From: Enterobacteriaceae bacterium UBA7338 | GTDB taxonomy: Bacteria; Pseudomonadota; Gammaproteobacteria; Enterobacterales; Enterobacteriaceae | Direction of reading: 5' to 3' | DNA: 64,000 nucleotides | Assembly (NCBI GenBank): GCA_002480085.1 | Contig: DKPJ01000016.1 | Span: 62,001-126,000, forward strand | Shown here: one piece after another, positions 35,172 through 45,000 of the stretch | Layout: the number at the start of each line of letters is the position of its first letter | Position numbering within the stretch: the first letter of the stretch is position 1 | Position numbers and translations under genes: made by a program | The notes under the pieces: generated by a model | Told to the model about the DNA's origin: nothing | The model's database searches: none | The model's input: only the letters and a program-made list of their open reading frames with translations

Positions 35172-35698
35172 CGGTTCTGCGCGACCCAAATCAGCTTCTC
35201 AACGGCAAAGCCCTGGCGGGTGGCGGTATCCAGCAGCTGCTGTTTCACCTTGTCAGGAATGGTGCGGGTACGCGACAGGATCCATAGATAGTTCCGGTTC
35301 GGGCCACAGACCAGCGCATGCTGGTAATCTTTATCTAGCGCAATCACGTTATAGCCGCCGTAGAAGGGACCGAAGAAGGAGACCTTCAGCGCCGCCCGAT
35401 CCGGACTGCCGGTAAAATAGGCCTTGCCGTCGGTGGACTGCCACATTCCTCTCGACGGGTTATAGCCCTTATTGATCACGTTCAGGCCGCCATCATCGCG
35501 CAGCGTATAGGTGGCGGTAACGTTATTTAACCCGCGCTCAAAGCGATGGTCGAGGCGGGCGATCTCATACCAGGTACCGATATAGCGTTTGGCATCGAAA
35601 TGCTCGACAACCGTTACGCCAGAGGGAGGCGTAGGGGAGCTACAGGAGACCACCACAAACGCAGCGGCAACGGCGGCAACAACGGGTAGCAGACGCAT
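35168..35698 (-). CDS. blc: Outer-membrane lipocalin Blc
   Basis: 176 residues (E. coli 177). A lipoprotein signal (Cys in VVSCSS) is followed by a lipocalin barrel with the signature FDAKRYIGTWYEIARLDHRF and YNVIALDKDYQHALVCGPNR. It is anchored in the inner face of the outer membrane and binds lysophospholipids and fatty acids; in E. coli it is sigma-S induced. In E. coli ampC follows on this side; here the next gene on the strand is frdD. Confidence 0.97.
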   Translation of the reverse strand: MRLLPVVAAVAAAFVVVSCSSPTPPSGVTVVEHFDAKRYIGTWYEIARLDHRFERGLNNVTATYTLRDDGGLNVINKGYNPSRGMWQSTDGKAYFTGSPDRAALKVSFFGPFYGGYNVIALDKDYQHALVCGPNRNYLWILSRTRTIPDKVKQQLLDTATRQGFAVEKLIWVAQNR

Positions 35699-35783
35699 AG
35701 TATTTTCCTTACAGGCTTTTTTGCTAAGTGTAGAACCTGGCTCAAGAAAATGTATTTTGCAGCGGGAGATATTTGCGTAATGC

Positions 35784-35811
35784 GATGCCCGACAGCGTTG
35801 CGTCGGGCATC
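35784..35811 (-). terminator. frd operon terminator hairpin
   Basis: GATGCCCGAC / GTCGGGCATC 10-bp stem, 8 bp after the frdD stop. In E. coli the frd terminator lies at the ampC promoter; here there is no ampC, and blc follows. Confidence 0.75.
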
Positions 35812-35818
35812 CTCGGCG

Positions 35819-36178
35819 TTAAAGCGTAATAACGCCAATCAGCGTGACGATGCTCAGAATGGCCGCCAGGCCATAAAAAACCCACTTGCCGTGGGGGACG
35901 TGAATTTTAAGATCGTGCGTACCGTGGTGGATGCGGTGCAGGCCGCACCACAGCGGCAGGACAATCATCAGAAAGATAAACGCCCGGCCAACGATACTCT
36001 GGGCAAAAGCCAGCACGCGATCGTAGCCCAGCGCTTCCCCCGGATAAAGCCCGAGCGGCAGCAGAATGCCAACCAGCAGCACGATTACCGGGGCGACGAC
36101 CGCCCCCCACATGCCGCCTGCGCCAAACATCCCCCAGAATAGCGGTTCGTCAGCGCGTTTTGGGTTTGGATTAATCAT
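35819..36178 (-). CDS. frdD: Fumarate reductase membrane subunit D
   Basis: 119 residues (E. coli 119) with three membrane segments. It anchors FrdAB to the inner membrane with FrdC and helps form the menaquinol site. It is the last gene of the operon, 9 bp after frdC. The N-terminus MINPNPKRADEPLFWGMFGA is typical. Confidence 0.97.
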   Translation of the reverse strand: MINPNPKRADEPLFWGMFGAGGMWGAVVAPVIVLLVGILLPLGLYPGEALGYDRVLAFAQSIVGRAFIFLMIVLPLWCGLHRIHHGTHDLKIHVPHGKWVFYGLAAILSIVTLIGVITL

Positions 36179-36187
36179 GTGGTCTCC

Positions 36188-36583
36188 TTACCAGAAGAGT
36201 GCAATAAACAGAATCACTACGCTGACCAGCGCCGTGACGGCCCACAAGGCTCTGATAACCGGCTGCGATCCCAGCTTTTCCCCCTTCACGATAAGGGTGG
36301 CGGCTTTCGGGGCCAGCTCAAACCAGGTTTTGGTGTGCAGCAGCGCGGCTGCCAGGGTCAGCAGATTCAGGATAATCACCACCGGGTTTTGCAAAAAGCC
36401 GACAAATGTCGCCCATGACTCAGGACCGTGCTTCAGCGCAAACAGACCGAAGATCAGCACAATACTGAACCAGACCGTAGGCACGGAGGTGCCTTCCCGC
36501 AGCATATAGAAGCGGTAGAAGGGCAGGCTTTTCCACCAGCCTGACGGCATCGGCTGCACCCAGGGTTTACGTTTCGTTGTCAT
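36188..36583 (-). CDS. frdC: Fumarate reductase membrane subunit C
   Basis: 131 residues, as in E. coli, starting MTTKRKPWVQPMPSGWWKSL, with the conserved Glu in FYRFYMLREGTSVPTVWFS linked to quinol oxidation and three membrane segments. It forms the membrane anchor with FrdD. Third in frdABCD, 10 bp after frdB. Confidence 0.97.
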   Translation of the reverse strand: MTTKRKPWVQPMPSGWWKSLPFYRFYMLREGTSVPTVWFSIVLIFGLFALKHGPESWATFVGFLQNPVVIILNLLTLAAALLHTKTWFELAPKAATLIVKGEKLGSQPVIRALWAVTALVSVVILFIALFW

Positions 36584-36593
36584 CGTACGCTCC

Positions 36594-37328
36594 TTAGCGT
36601 GGTTTCAGGGTGGCGATCAGAAAGTCTTTTGAACTCTCTACCTTGCCCTGCTGAATGGCCGCCGCCGGATCGACATGCTTTGGACAGACTTCAGAGCAGT
36701 AGCCGACAAAGGTGCAGCTCCAGACGCCGTTTTCGCCGTTCAGCTGTGCCATACGTTCCCGCCTGCCATGGTCGCGGCTGTCTTCGTTGTAGCGATGGGC
36801 CAGGGTAATGGCCGCCGGGCCGATAAACTCCGGGTTCAGGCCAAACTGCGGACAGGCGGCGTAGCACAGCCCGCAGTTGATGCACCCAGAGAATTGATGA
36901 TACTTCGCCATCTGCGCCGGCGTCTGGCGGTTAGGCCCTTGCTCCGGCGTACGAGGATTGCCGATGATGTAGGGCTTGATGGCCTCAAGGCTCTCGATAA
37001 AGTGGGTCATATCCACGACCAGATCGCGCTCAATCGGGAAGTTACCCAGTGCCGCTACCTTGATGCCCTTCACGTAGTCGCGAAGGAAGGTTTTACAGGC
37101 CAGTTTGGGCACGTTGTTAACCATCATGCCGCAGGAGCCGCAGATAGCCATGCGGCAGGACCAGCGGTAGCTCAGATCGGGGGCAAGGTTATCTTTGATG
37201 TAGCCCAGCGCATCCAACAGCGAGGTCTGCTCATCGTAGGGCACCGGATAAACAACGCTGTGCGGGGCGGGATCCACCTCCGGGTTATAGCGCACCACCT
37301 CAACGTTCAGGGTTTTCATCTCAGCCAT
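36594..37328 (-). CDS. frdB: Fumarate reductase iron-sulfur subunit
   Basis: The start is set at the ATG at 37328 (MAEMKTLNVEVVRYNPEVD), giving 244 residues as in E. coli; the longer frame runs into frdA. It carries the [2Fe-2S] set CRMAICGSCGMM, and the [4Fe-4S]/[3Fe-4S] sets CINCGLCYAACP and CSEVCPKHVDP. It relays electrons from menaquinol to the FrdA flavin. The first 8 bp overlap the end of frdA. Confidence 0.98.
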   Translation of the reverse strand: MAEMKTLNVEVVRYNPEVDPAPHSVVYPVPYDEQTSLLDALGYIKDNLAPDLSYRWSCRMAICGSCGMMVNNVPKLACKTFLRDYVKGIKVAALGNFPIERDLVVDMTHFIESLEAIKPYIIGNPRTPEQGPNRQTPAQMAKYHQFSGCINCGLCYAACPQFGLNPEFIGPAAITLAHRYNEDSRDHGRRERMAQLNGENGVWSCTFVGYCSEVCPKHVDPAAAIQQGKVESSKDFLIATLKPR

Positions 37329-39111
37329 TCGCCTTCTCCTTGTTCTCGGCGGCTTCCGCTTCCCCGCCGTAGACGCGTTTCGCCGGTGGCAGCGTGGTGA
37401 TGTTGACATCGCTGTATTCAAGGCGCGTTGTGCCGTCCGCATCGCGGAAGGCGAGGGTATGTTTCAGGAAGTTGACGTCGTCACGCTCGGTGCAGCCCTC
37501 GTCCAGCCGCTGATGCGCCCCGCGCGACTCCTTGCGAGCCAGCGCGGAGTGGGCCATACACTCGGCGACGTTCAGACCGTGCCCCAGCTCAATGGTGTAG
37601 AGCAGGCCGGTATTAAAGACGCTGGAGGTATCGGTAACCCGCACGCGCTTAAAGCGCTCCTGCAGCTCCGCCAGCTTATCAACGGTTTTCTGCATTAGCT
37701 CCGGAGTACGGTAGATGCCGCAGCCCTCCTCCATAGACAGGCCCATCTCATCGCGGATCGTCGCCCAGCTCTCGTTGCCCTGCTGGTTAACCAGCGCTTT
37801 CAGGCGCTGCTCCACGTCAACCGCCTGGGCGGTCAGGGCGCTATCGGCAGCCGTGCCCACGGTGTGCGAATGGGCGATAGCGCGTTCGCCCGCCAGGCGA
37901 CCAAAGACGACCAGCTCCGCCAGCGAGTTTGAGCCAAGACGGTTAGCGCCGTGCAGGCCGACCGAGGAGCATTCGCCCACGGCAAACAGTCCCTTAATAC
38001 GCGTCTCACACTGGCTGTCGGTTTCAATACCGCCCATGGTGTAGTGGGCAGTTGGACGGACCGGGATAGGCTCCTTGACCGGATCGACGCCGACATAGGC
38101 TTTTGCCAGCTCACAGATAAACGGCAGCCGTTCGAGAATTTTCTTTTCGCCAAGGTGGCGTAGATCGAGATAGACCACGTCGCCGCGCGGGGTAGGGATG
38201 GTGTTGCCCTTACGCCACTCGTGCCAGAAGGCCTGGGAGACCCTGTCGCGCGGACCCAGCTCCATATATTTGTTTTTCGGTTCGCCCAGCGGCGTCTCTG
38301 GTCCCATGCCGTAGTCCTGCAGATAGCGGTAGCCGTTTTTGTTGACCAGAATGCCGCCTTCGCCGCGGCAGCCCTCCGTCATCAGAATGCCGGAACCGGG
38401 CAGGCCGGTAGGGTGGTACTGCACGAACTCCATATCGCGCAGCGGCACACCGTGGGCGAGCGCCATCCCCATGCCGTCGCCGGTAACGATGCCGCCGTTG
38501 GTGTTATAGCGGTAGACGCGCCCCGCGCCGCCGGTGGCCATCACCACCGCGTTGGCACGGATCTGCATCAGGGTGCCTTCCATCATGTTCATGGCAACCA
38601 GGCCGCGAACCTGCCCGTCATCCACGAGGATATCCAGCACAAAGTGCTCATCGAAGCGCTGGATCTGCGGGAACTGGAGAGAGGCCTGGAAGAGGGTATG
38701 CAGCATATGGAAGCCGGTCTTATCAGCAGCAAACCAGGTGCGCTCGATCTTCATGCCACCGAAGCGGCGTACGTTGACGCTGCCGTCTGGGCGGCGGCTC
38801 CACGGGCAGCCCCACAGTTCAAGCTGGGTCATCTCCGTCGGGCACTGGCGGACAAAGTAGTCAACGACATCCTGCTCGCATAGCCAGTCGCCGCCGGCTA
38901 CGGTGTCGTGAAAATGGTACTCAAAGCTGTCGTGATCCTGTGCGACGGCAGCGGAGCCGCCCTCGGCCGCCACGGTGTGGCTGCGCATGGGATAGACCTT
39001 TGAGACGAGGGCGATTTTCGCATTGGGATCCGCCTGGGCGGCCGCTATGGCAGCGCGTAAACCCGCGCCGCCAGCGCCTATGACGACGAGATCGGCTTGA
39101 AAAGTGTGCAC
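37321..39111 (-). CDS. frdA: Fumarate reductase flavoprotein subunit
   Basis: 596 residues (E. coli 602). FAD-binding N-terminus VIGAGGAGLRAAIAAAQ, the His for covalent FAD in RSHTVAAEGG, and active-site regions QYHPTGLPGSGILMTEGCRG and RPTAHYTMGGIETD. It reduces fumarate to succinate in anaerobic respiration. First gene of frdABCD, overlapping frdB. An FNR-type site and a -10 element lie upstream, fitting anaerobic induction. Confidence 0.98.
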   Translation of the reverse strand: MHTFQADLVVIGAGGAGLRAAIAAAQADPNAKIALVSKVYPMRSHTVAAEGGSAAVAQDHDSFEYHFHDTVAGGDWLCEQDVVDYFVRQCPTEMTQLELWGCPWSRRPDGSVNVRRFGGMKIERTWFAADKTGFHMLHTLFQASLQFPQIQRFDEHFVLDILVDDGQVRGLVAMNMMEGTLMQIRANAVVMATGGAGRVYRYNTNGGIVTGDGMGMALAHGVPLRDMEFVQYHPTGLPGSGILMTEGCRGEGGILVNKNGYRYLQDYGMGPETPLGEPKNKYMELGPRDRVSQAFWHEWRKGNTIPTPRGDVVYLDLRHLGEKKILERLPFICELAKAYVGVDPVKEPIPVRPTAHYTMGGIETDSQCETRIKGLFAVGECSSVGLHGANRLGSNSLAELVVFGRLAGERAIAHSHTVGTAADSALTAQAVDVEQRLKALVNQQGNESWATIRDEMGLSMEEGCGIYRTPELMQKTVDKLAELQERFKRVRVTDTSSVFNTGLLYTIELGHGLNVAECMAHSALARKESRGAHQRLDEGCTERDDVNFLKHTLAFRDADGTTRLEYSDVNITTLPPAKRVYGGEAEAAENKEKANG

Positions 39112-39165
39112 GACATTCCTCCAGATTGGCTGTAAACAGTTCCACTGCTCCTTTATGGGTACGCC

Positions 39166-39207
39166 AGTATAACCTCAGGGATCGGAGGGAAATTTGACGT
39201 GTTCGAT
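39166..39207 (-). promoter_or_regulatory. frdA promoter with FNR-like site
   Basis: On the minus strand, AATCGAACACGTCAAATTT (about 39189-39207) corresponds to the FNR site of the E. coli frd promoter, and TATACT (39166-39171) is the -10. The site would be centred near -42. One half-site is degenerate. Confidence 0.6.
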
Positions 39208-39351
39208 TTTTTGGCCGATCTTTGTGGCCGCTTTTTGTTCTGTTCCGTCACGAAAAAGGGTTCTGATTGCGTAAATTTGCCGCACAGAATTTGTCTCAGG
39301 GACGCCCGTCGAGTAGACTTCGTGCCCTTGTCTGACATCGGAGAACACACC

Positions 39352-40329
39352 ATGAGTGAAACGGCAGCCTGGCGGCCGAGCGCATCTATACCTAACCTGC
39401 TGAAACGCGCAGCAATAATGGCCGAGATACGCCGTTTCTTTACCGATCGCGGCGTGCTAGAGGTGGAGACGCCCTGCATGAGCCAGGCGACGGTAACGGA
39501 TGTTCATCTGTTCCCGTTTAAAACCCGTTTTGTCGGCCCGGGCCACTCCCAGGGGCTGGATCTCTATCTGATGACCAGCCCGGAGTACCATATGAAGCGC
39601 CTGCTGGCTGCGGGCTGCGGGCCGGTGTTCCAGCTATGCCGCAGCTTCCGTAATGAAGAGATGGGCCGTCATCACAACCCCGAGTTCACCATGCTGGAGT
39701 GGTATCGCCCGCACTACGATATGTACCGGCTGATGAACGAGGTGGATGACCTGCTGCAACAGGTGCTGGACTGCCCGGCGGCGGAGTCGCTCTCCTACCA
39801 GCAGGCGTTCCAGCGTCATCTGGAGATCGACCCGCTCTCGGCCGATAAGCAGCAGCTGCGTGACGCTGCGGCAAAGCTGGATCTCAGCAATATCGCCGAT
39901 CGGGAAGAGGACCGGGATACGCTGCTACAGCTGCTCTTTACCATGGGCGTGGAGCCGCACATTGGCAAAGATCGCCCGGCGTTTGTCTATCACTTCCCGG
40001 CAAGCCAGGCGGCGCTGGCGCAGATCAGCACCGAAGATCACCGCGTGGCGGAGCGCTTTGAGGTCTACTTCAAAGGCATGGAGCTGGCGAACGGTTTCCA
40101 TGAGCTGACCGATGCCCGTGAACAGCAGCAGCGTTTTGAGCAGGATAACCGCAAGCGTGCGGCGATGGGTCTGGAGCAGCAGCCTATCGACTACAACCTG
40201 CTGGGTGCGCTGGAGGCGGGCCTGCCGGACTGCTCCGGCGTGGCGCTGGGGGTCGATCGCCTGGTCATGCTGGCGCTGGGCACCGAGACCCTGGCCGAGG
40301 TGCTGGCCTTTTCGGTCGATCGCGCCTGA
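39352..40329 (+). CDS. epmA: EF-P--(R)-beta-lysine ligase EpmA (PoxA/GenX)
   Basis: 325 residues from the ATG at 39352 (GGAGAACACACC upstream), as in E. coli. It is a class II lysyl-tRNA-synthetase-like catalytic domain without the anticodon-binding domain: motif 2 region FRNEEMGRHHNPEFTMLEW and motif 3 region GVALGVDRLVMLALG. It joins (R)-beta-lysine from EpmB to Lys34 of EF-P. It is divergent from frdA. Confidence 0.97.
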   Translation: MSETAAWRPSASIPNLLKRAAIMAEIRRFFTDRGVLEVETPCMSQATVTDVHLFPFKTRFVGPGHSQGLDLYLMTSPEYHMKRLLAAGCGPVFQLCRSFRNEEMGRHHNPEFTMLEWYRPHYDMYRLMNEVDDLLQQVLDCPAAESLSYQQAFQRHLEIDPLSADKQQLRDAAAKLDLSNIADREEDRDTLLQLLFTMGVEPHIGKDRPAFVYHFPASQAALAQISTEDHRVAERFEVYFKGMELANGFHELTDAREQQQRFEQDNRKRAAMGLEQQPIDYNLLGALEAGLPDCSGVALGVDRLVMLALGTETLAEVLAFSVDRA

Positions 40330-40337
40330 CTGTAGTT

Positions 40338-40367
40338 GCCGGGCAGCGCTCTGCTTGCCCGGCCTAC
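40338..40367 (+). repeat. REP palindrome
   Basis: GCCGGGCAGC-GCTCTGCTT-GCCCGGCCTAC just after the epmA stop, the same family as the elements at 31948, 48213 and 62248. Confidence 0.8.
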
Positions 40368-40541
40368 GGTGGTGCAGAAATAGTGCAAAATAAAATATTA
40401 CTTTTTGTGCTAATTGCCCACCTCATCTTTTGCTTTCTCTCCTGAAGTCACAATTTAAACCTACCGCTTTGTTACTATCCCGCCGTTCGTTTGGGTAACG
40501 CTTTTACCCTCTCTCTTTCACCAGACAACATGGATAGATCT

Positions 40542-42044
40542 ATGAGCGACAATCTCAAAAAGATGAGCCTGATGGGGCTTGTTCTCATGATATTTACGTC
40601 GGTTTTTGGCTTTGGAAACACGCCTGCCGCATTCTTCTTGATGGGACACAGCGCCACGCCCTGGTACATCTTCGCGGCTCTGTTCTTCTTCATTCCCTTT
40701 GCATTAATGATGGCTGAGATGGGGGCCGCCTACCGTAAGGAGGAGGGCGGTATCTACTCATGGATGGAGAACAGCGTGGGGCCACGCTATGCGTTTATCG
40801 GCACCTTTATGTGGTTTTCGTCGTACGTCATCTGGATGGTAAGTACCGCTGCCAAGGTGTGGGTTCCCTTCTCCACCTTTGTCGTTGGCGCGGATATGAC
40901 GCAGCGCTGGCACGTCGCTGGCCTGCAGCCCACTCAGGTAGTGGGGATTCTGGCCGTTGTCTGGATGGTGGTGGTCACCTTTGTCGCGGCGAAAGGCATC
41001 AATAAGATTGCCAAAGTCACCGCCGTTGGCGGGATTGCCGTGATGTGTCTTAACCTGGTCCTGCTGCTCGCCAGCATCGCTATTCTACTGCTCAACGGCG
41101 GACATTTTGCCGAGGCGATCAACTTCACGACTTCGCCTAACCCGGGATACCACTCCGATCTCTCTATGCTGTCGTTTATGGTGTTTGCCCTGTTTGCCTA
41201 CGGTGGCATTGAGGCGGTAGGCGGCCTGGTGGATAAGACCGAAAACCCGGAAAAAAACTTTGCCAAAGGGATCATCTTCGCTGCGATTGTTATCTCCGTC
41301 GGCTATTCGCTGGCCATTGTTCTGTGGGGCGTCAGCACCAACTGGCAGCAGGTATTGAGCACCGACTCTACCAACCTGGGCAACATTACCTACGTGCTAA
41401 TGCAGAGTCTGGGCACGACGCTGGGCAACGCGCTGCATCTGTCGCCTGAAGCGGCCAGCCTGACCGGGGTCTGGTTTGCCAGGATAACCGGCCTGTCGAT
41501 GTTCCTCGCCTACACCGGGGCATTCTTTACGCTGATCTACTCCCCGCTGAAGGCGATTATTCAGGGTACGCCGAAAGAGATGTGGCCCGCAGCGATGACG
41601 CGTTTGAATAAGAGCGGCATGCCCGAGACCTCAATGTGGCTACAGTGCCTGCTGGTGAGCCTGATTATTCTGCTGGTCTCGTTTGGCGGCGGCACGGCGT
41701 CAGCGTTTTATAACAAAGTGACGCTGATGGCGAACGTCTCGATGACGCTACCGTACCTCTTCCTGGCGCTGGCGTTTCCCTTCTTTAAGGCCAAAACGGA
41801 TCTGCATCGGCCGTTTGTGATTTTCAAATCCCGCAGTACGACACTGGGGATGACCGGCGTGGTGGTGGTGCTGGTGGCCTTCGCCAATATCTTTACGGTC
41901 ATTGAGCCGGTGATTGAAAAAGGGGATTTGAGCAGCGCCCTGTGGATGGCGGGCGGGCCGATCTTCTTCTCGCTGCTGGCGCTGGGGCTTTATGAGCGCT
42001 ACCAGCGGCGCATTAGCCGCGTGGGTGGGTTGTCACCCCGCTAA
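40542..42044 (+). CDS. yjeM: APC-family amino-acid transporter YjeM
   Basis: 500 residues from the ATG at 40542, the E. coli YjeM length; an in-frame ATG 17 codons upstream gives no homologous sequence. It has about 12 membrane segments; conserved stretches include MIFTSVFGFGNTP, AYRKEEGGIYSWM and FAYGGIEAVGGLVDKTENPE. It resembles glutamate/GABA-type antiporters, but its substrate is unknown. E. coli yjeO, which follows yjeM there, is absent; mscM converges directly. Confidence 0.93.
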   Translation: MSDNLKKMSLMGLVLMIFTSVFGFGNTPAAFFLMGHSATPWYIFAALFFFIPFALMMAEMGAAYRKEEGGIYSWMENSVGPRYAFIGTFMWFSSYVIWMVSTAAKVWVPFSTFVVGADMTQRWHVAGLQPTQVVGILAVVWMVVVTFVAAKGINKIAKVTAVGGIAVMCLNLVLLLASIAILLLNGGHFAEAINFTTSPNPGYHSDLSMLSFMVFALFAYGGIEAVGGLVDKTENPEKNFAKGIIFAAIVISVGYSLAIVLWGVSTNWQQVLSTDSTNLGNITYVLMQSLGTTLGNALHLSPEAASLTGVWFARITGLSMFLAYTGAFFTLIYSPLKAIIQGTPKEMWPAAMTRLNKSGMPETSMWLQCLLVSLIILLVSFGGGTASAFYNKVTLMANVSMTLPYLFLALAFPFFKAKTDLHRPFVIFKSRSTTLGMTGVVVVLVAFANIFTVIEPVIEKGDLSSALWMAGGPIFFSLLALGLYERYQRRISRVGGLSPR

Positions 42045-42049
42045 AAAAA

Positions 42050-42074
42050 CGCCGCAGCGGTTAAGCTGCGGCGT
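42050..42074. terminator. Bidirectional terminator between yjeM and mscM
   Basis: ACGCCGCAGC-GGTTAA-GCTGCGGCGT: 10-bp perfect stem. The T-run (seven) is on the minus-strand side, giving a strong terminator for mscM and a weaker one for yjeM. Confidence 0.88.
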
Positions 42075-42079
42075 GGTTC

Positions 42080-45000
42080 TTACAGGCTGCCCGACGGACG
42101 CTGGCTGCGTCCGGCAGAGCTTAACGTTCTGGCGGTGCGTTTGCCGTCGAGTGACTCCAGACGCATCTGGAACGGCGGGAACGGCAGGTCGATGCCGTGC
42201 TCGCGGAAGCCCTGCAGGATCAGCTGGTGGATCTCGTGGCGCAGCGGCATTCGGTGGCCCATCTCGGCGGCGTAGATACGCAGCTCAAAGAGCTGGATAC
42301 CCTGCTGCAGATCCACCAAAAAGACCTCCGGCGGTGGGTTATCGATCACCAGCGTACAGCGCTCGGCGGCAGTGTAGAGCAGCTGCGTGACCTCTTCGCT
42401 GTTGGCATCGGAGGGTGCGGGAACGGTCAGCACCACACGCGTCACCGAATCCGACAGCGACCAGTTGATAAACTGCTCGGTGATAAACGCCTTATTCGGC
42501 ACGATGATCTCTTTGCGGTCCCAGTCGCTGATGGTGGTCGCGCGGGTATTGATCTTCGTGACGCTACCGGTGAGATCGCGAATGGTCACGGTATCGCCAA
42601 TGCGGATCGGCTTCTCAAACAGGATGATCAGGCCGGAGATAAAGTTGGCGAAGATCTCCTGTAAACCAAAACCTAATCCCACACCGAGGGCTGCTACCAG
42701 CCACTGCAGTTTTGACCACTCAATACCAATCATCGAGAAGCCCACCAGACCACCGAATAGCATCAGCAGGTACTTGGTGATGGTGGTGATGGCGTAGCCG
42801 GTCCCCGGCGTCAGGTCGAGATGCTGAAGCAGCGCCAGCTCCAGCAGGGCCGGCAGGTGGCGCACCAGCTGGGTGGTGATGATAAACACCAGGATGGCGA
42901 TCAGCACCGCGCCGAGGGTGATCGGCTCCAGGCTCTCAACCCCTTGCACCGTCGAGGTGACGTCCCACAGGGAGATATTCTCCAGGAAGCCAAAAGCCGA
43001 GTGGATCTCTGACCACAGCACAATCACCGACAGCAGGGCGATAAGCATCAGAATTGAGCGCACCAGCCGCAGCGACTGGGCGCTGATGGCATCGAGATCC
43101 AACTCGCTCTCGTCTACCTCTACTGCGCCCTCGGTGCTGGTAGAGTGGGCCTGCTCCTCTTCACCACGGGCGCGCTGGGCCAGGATCTCTGCCCGGCGGT
43201 GTCTTGCACGGTCAAAGGCCAGACGGCGGCGCTGGATCAGCATCCAGCGGCGGATGATGTGATACACCACCAGCAGCAGGAACCAGATTGCTACCGAGGT
43301 CTCCAGCCGGGCCAGCAGCGCCTGGGCGGTCGCCAGGTAGCCGACGGCAGCCGCCAGCATCGCCGCCAGCGGGGCGCTCAGCAGCAGGTTCCACAGCATG
43401 CGGTTAACCATGTTGTCGCCGCTGCCGGTCTTATCGACATAGAGCGGGATCCCGGCGCGTTTCAGGCTCAGCGTTACCACGGCCAGCGCGCCACAGATCA
43501 GCATAAAGCAGAGACGGCCAAGGGAGCCGGAGAACTCGCGGTCGTTGAGATTATCGAACATGATCAGCGCCATAATCAGCGGCACGATCAGGCCGATGCT
43601 CATCAGGTAGGAGCGCATACCGCGTGCAACCCGACTGCGCGGCCAGCCAAAGTGGGCAACAAACAGCCCGGTAGGGCGGGCAAAGGTAGCGCAGATCATC
43701 ACCACCCACAGCAGCGGCACGGTGGCGGTAACGCCGTCGCCGATCGCTACGGCCAGCGGATAGGGCCAGGCGGATCGCAGGCCGTAGCCGAGCGTCGCCC
43801 ACAGCACCGGCAGCGGTGAGGCCACCAGGATCGACCAGAACACCGTACGCAGCGTGAGCCAGAAGTGATCCTGGGTCACCTTGCCCACCTTCGCGCTGGA
43901 ACGCTCCAGGAAGCGGGTGAAGTGCTTGCGGGAGTAGACGCTGAAGCCCACCAGGATCAGCGCGGCAAACAGCGGCAGCAGCGTCTCCTTGCTGGTCAGC
44001 ATCATCATCGTTGCCTTGCCGAGCTGGTTAACGGTATCCAGCGAGATGAGCCGCCGCAGATCCTGCACAATCTCAATCGGCCAGCTGAGCGTCATCGGGC
44101 TGACGTCGGCGGTCCAGAAGAGATAGCGGTGGGTGGCCTCGTTAACCTCTTTCAGCGCATCCTCGAGCTGGCTGTTGGAGACCTTCAGCTTGGTCAGCTC
44201 GAGGATCAGCGTATCGCCCCCCTGCAGCAGGGAGGTGAGCAGCTCGCGCTGGGTGCGCAGCTGCGCCTCAAGAATGCGGCTCTGCTCGGCGGTCAGCGGC
44301 TGGCCGTCCGCCTGGCGGATCTGGCGCAGCTGAGGCTGCTTGTTGAGCAGATCCTCATAGTGCATGCGGTGCACCCGCAGCTGGGCCATCTCGGTATCCA
44401 GCTGCTGCGGCTTCGGCATCTCCGGCAGCCGGGCCACCTGGGCGCGCAGCGCATCGCCGAGCATGTTGGAGACCCCCAGCCACTGGGACTGCTCGCGCAG
44501 CGTATTCAGGGCCTGGCGTACCTGCAACGTCTGGCCGGTCGCCTGCCGCTGCTGGGAGGCAACCAGATCCATCCGCTGGGCCTGCTGGTTAAGCGCCTGG
44601 GATAGCTCGCGGTTGATTTTGAACTGGTCAACGATGCCCGCGGGCAGGTTGGCGCTGTTCTCCGCCAGCAGCTCGGTGCTCTCCAGCGCCTGCTCGGCTT
44701 CGCGCTGGCGCTGGCTATTGAGATGGTTACGCAGCGCCTGCAGATAGGTATCCAGCTGCTGGGCCTGCCGCTGGGCCAGCTCGGAGCGCATCCTCGCCAG
44801 CTCCTGACGGTTGTTCGCCGACAGCTGGGCCAGCTCCAGCTCGTCAACCTGAGCCTTGAGCCTGGCGGAGGTCGCCTGCGCGCTCAACGTCTGCGCCTGG
44901 GCCAGCGCGGTTGTGCCGGTCTGGGTGCCGATGCGGCGCTCTACCTCGCTCAGCTGGCGACGGGCGTCGGTCTGCTGCTGGGGAAGCTGGCTTAGGGAGT

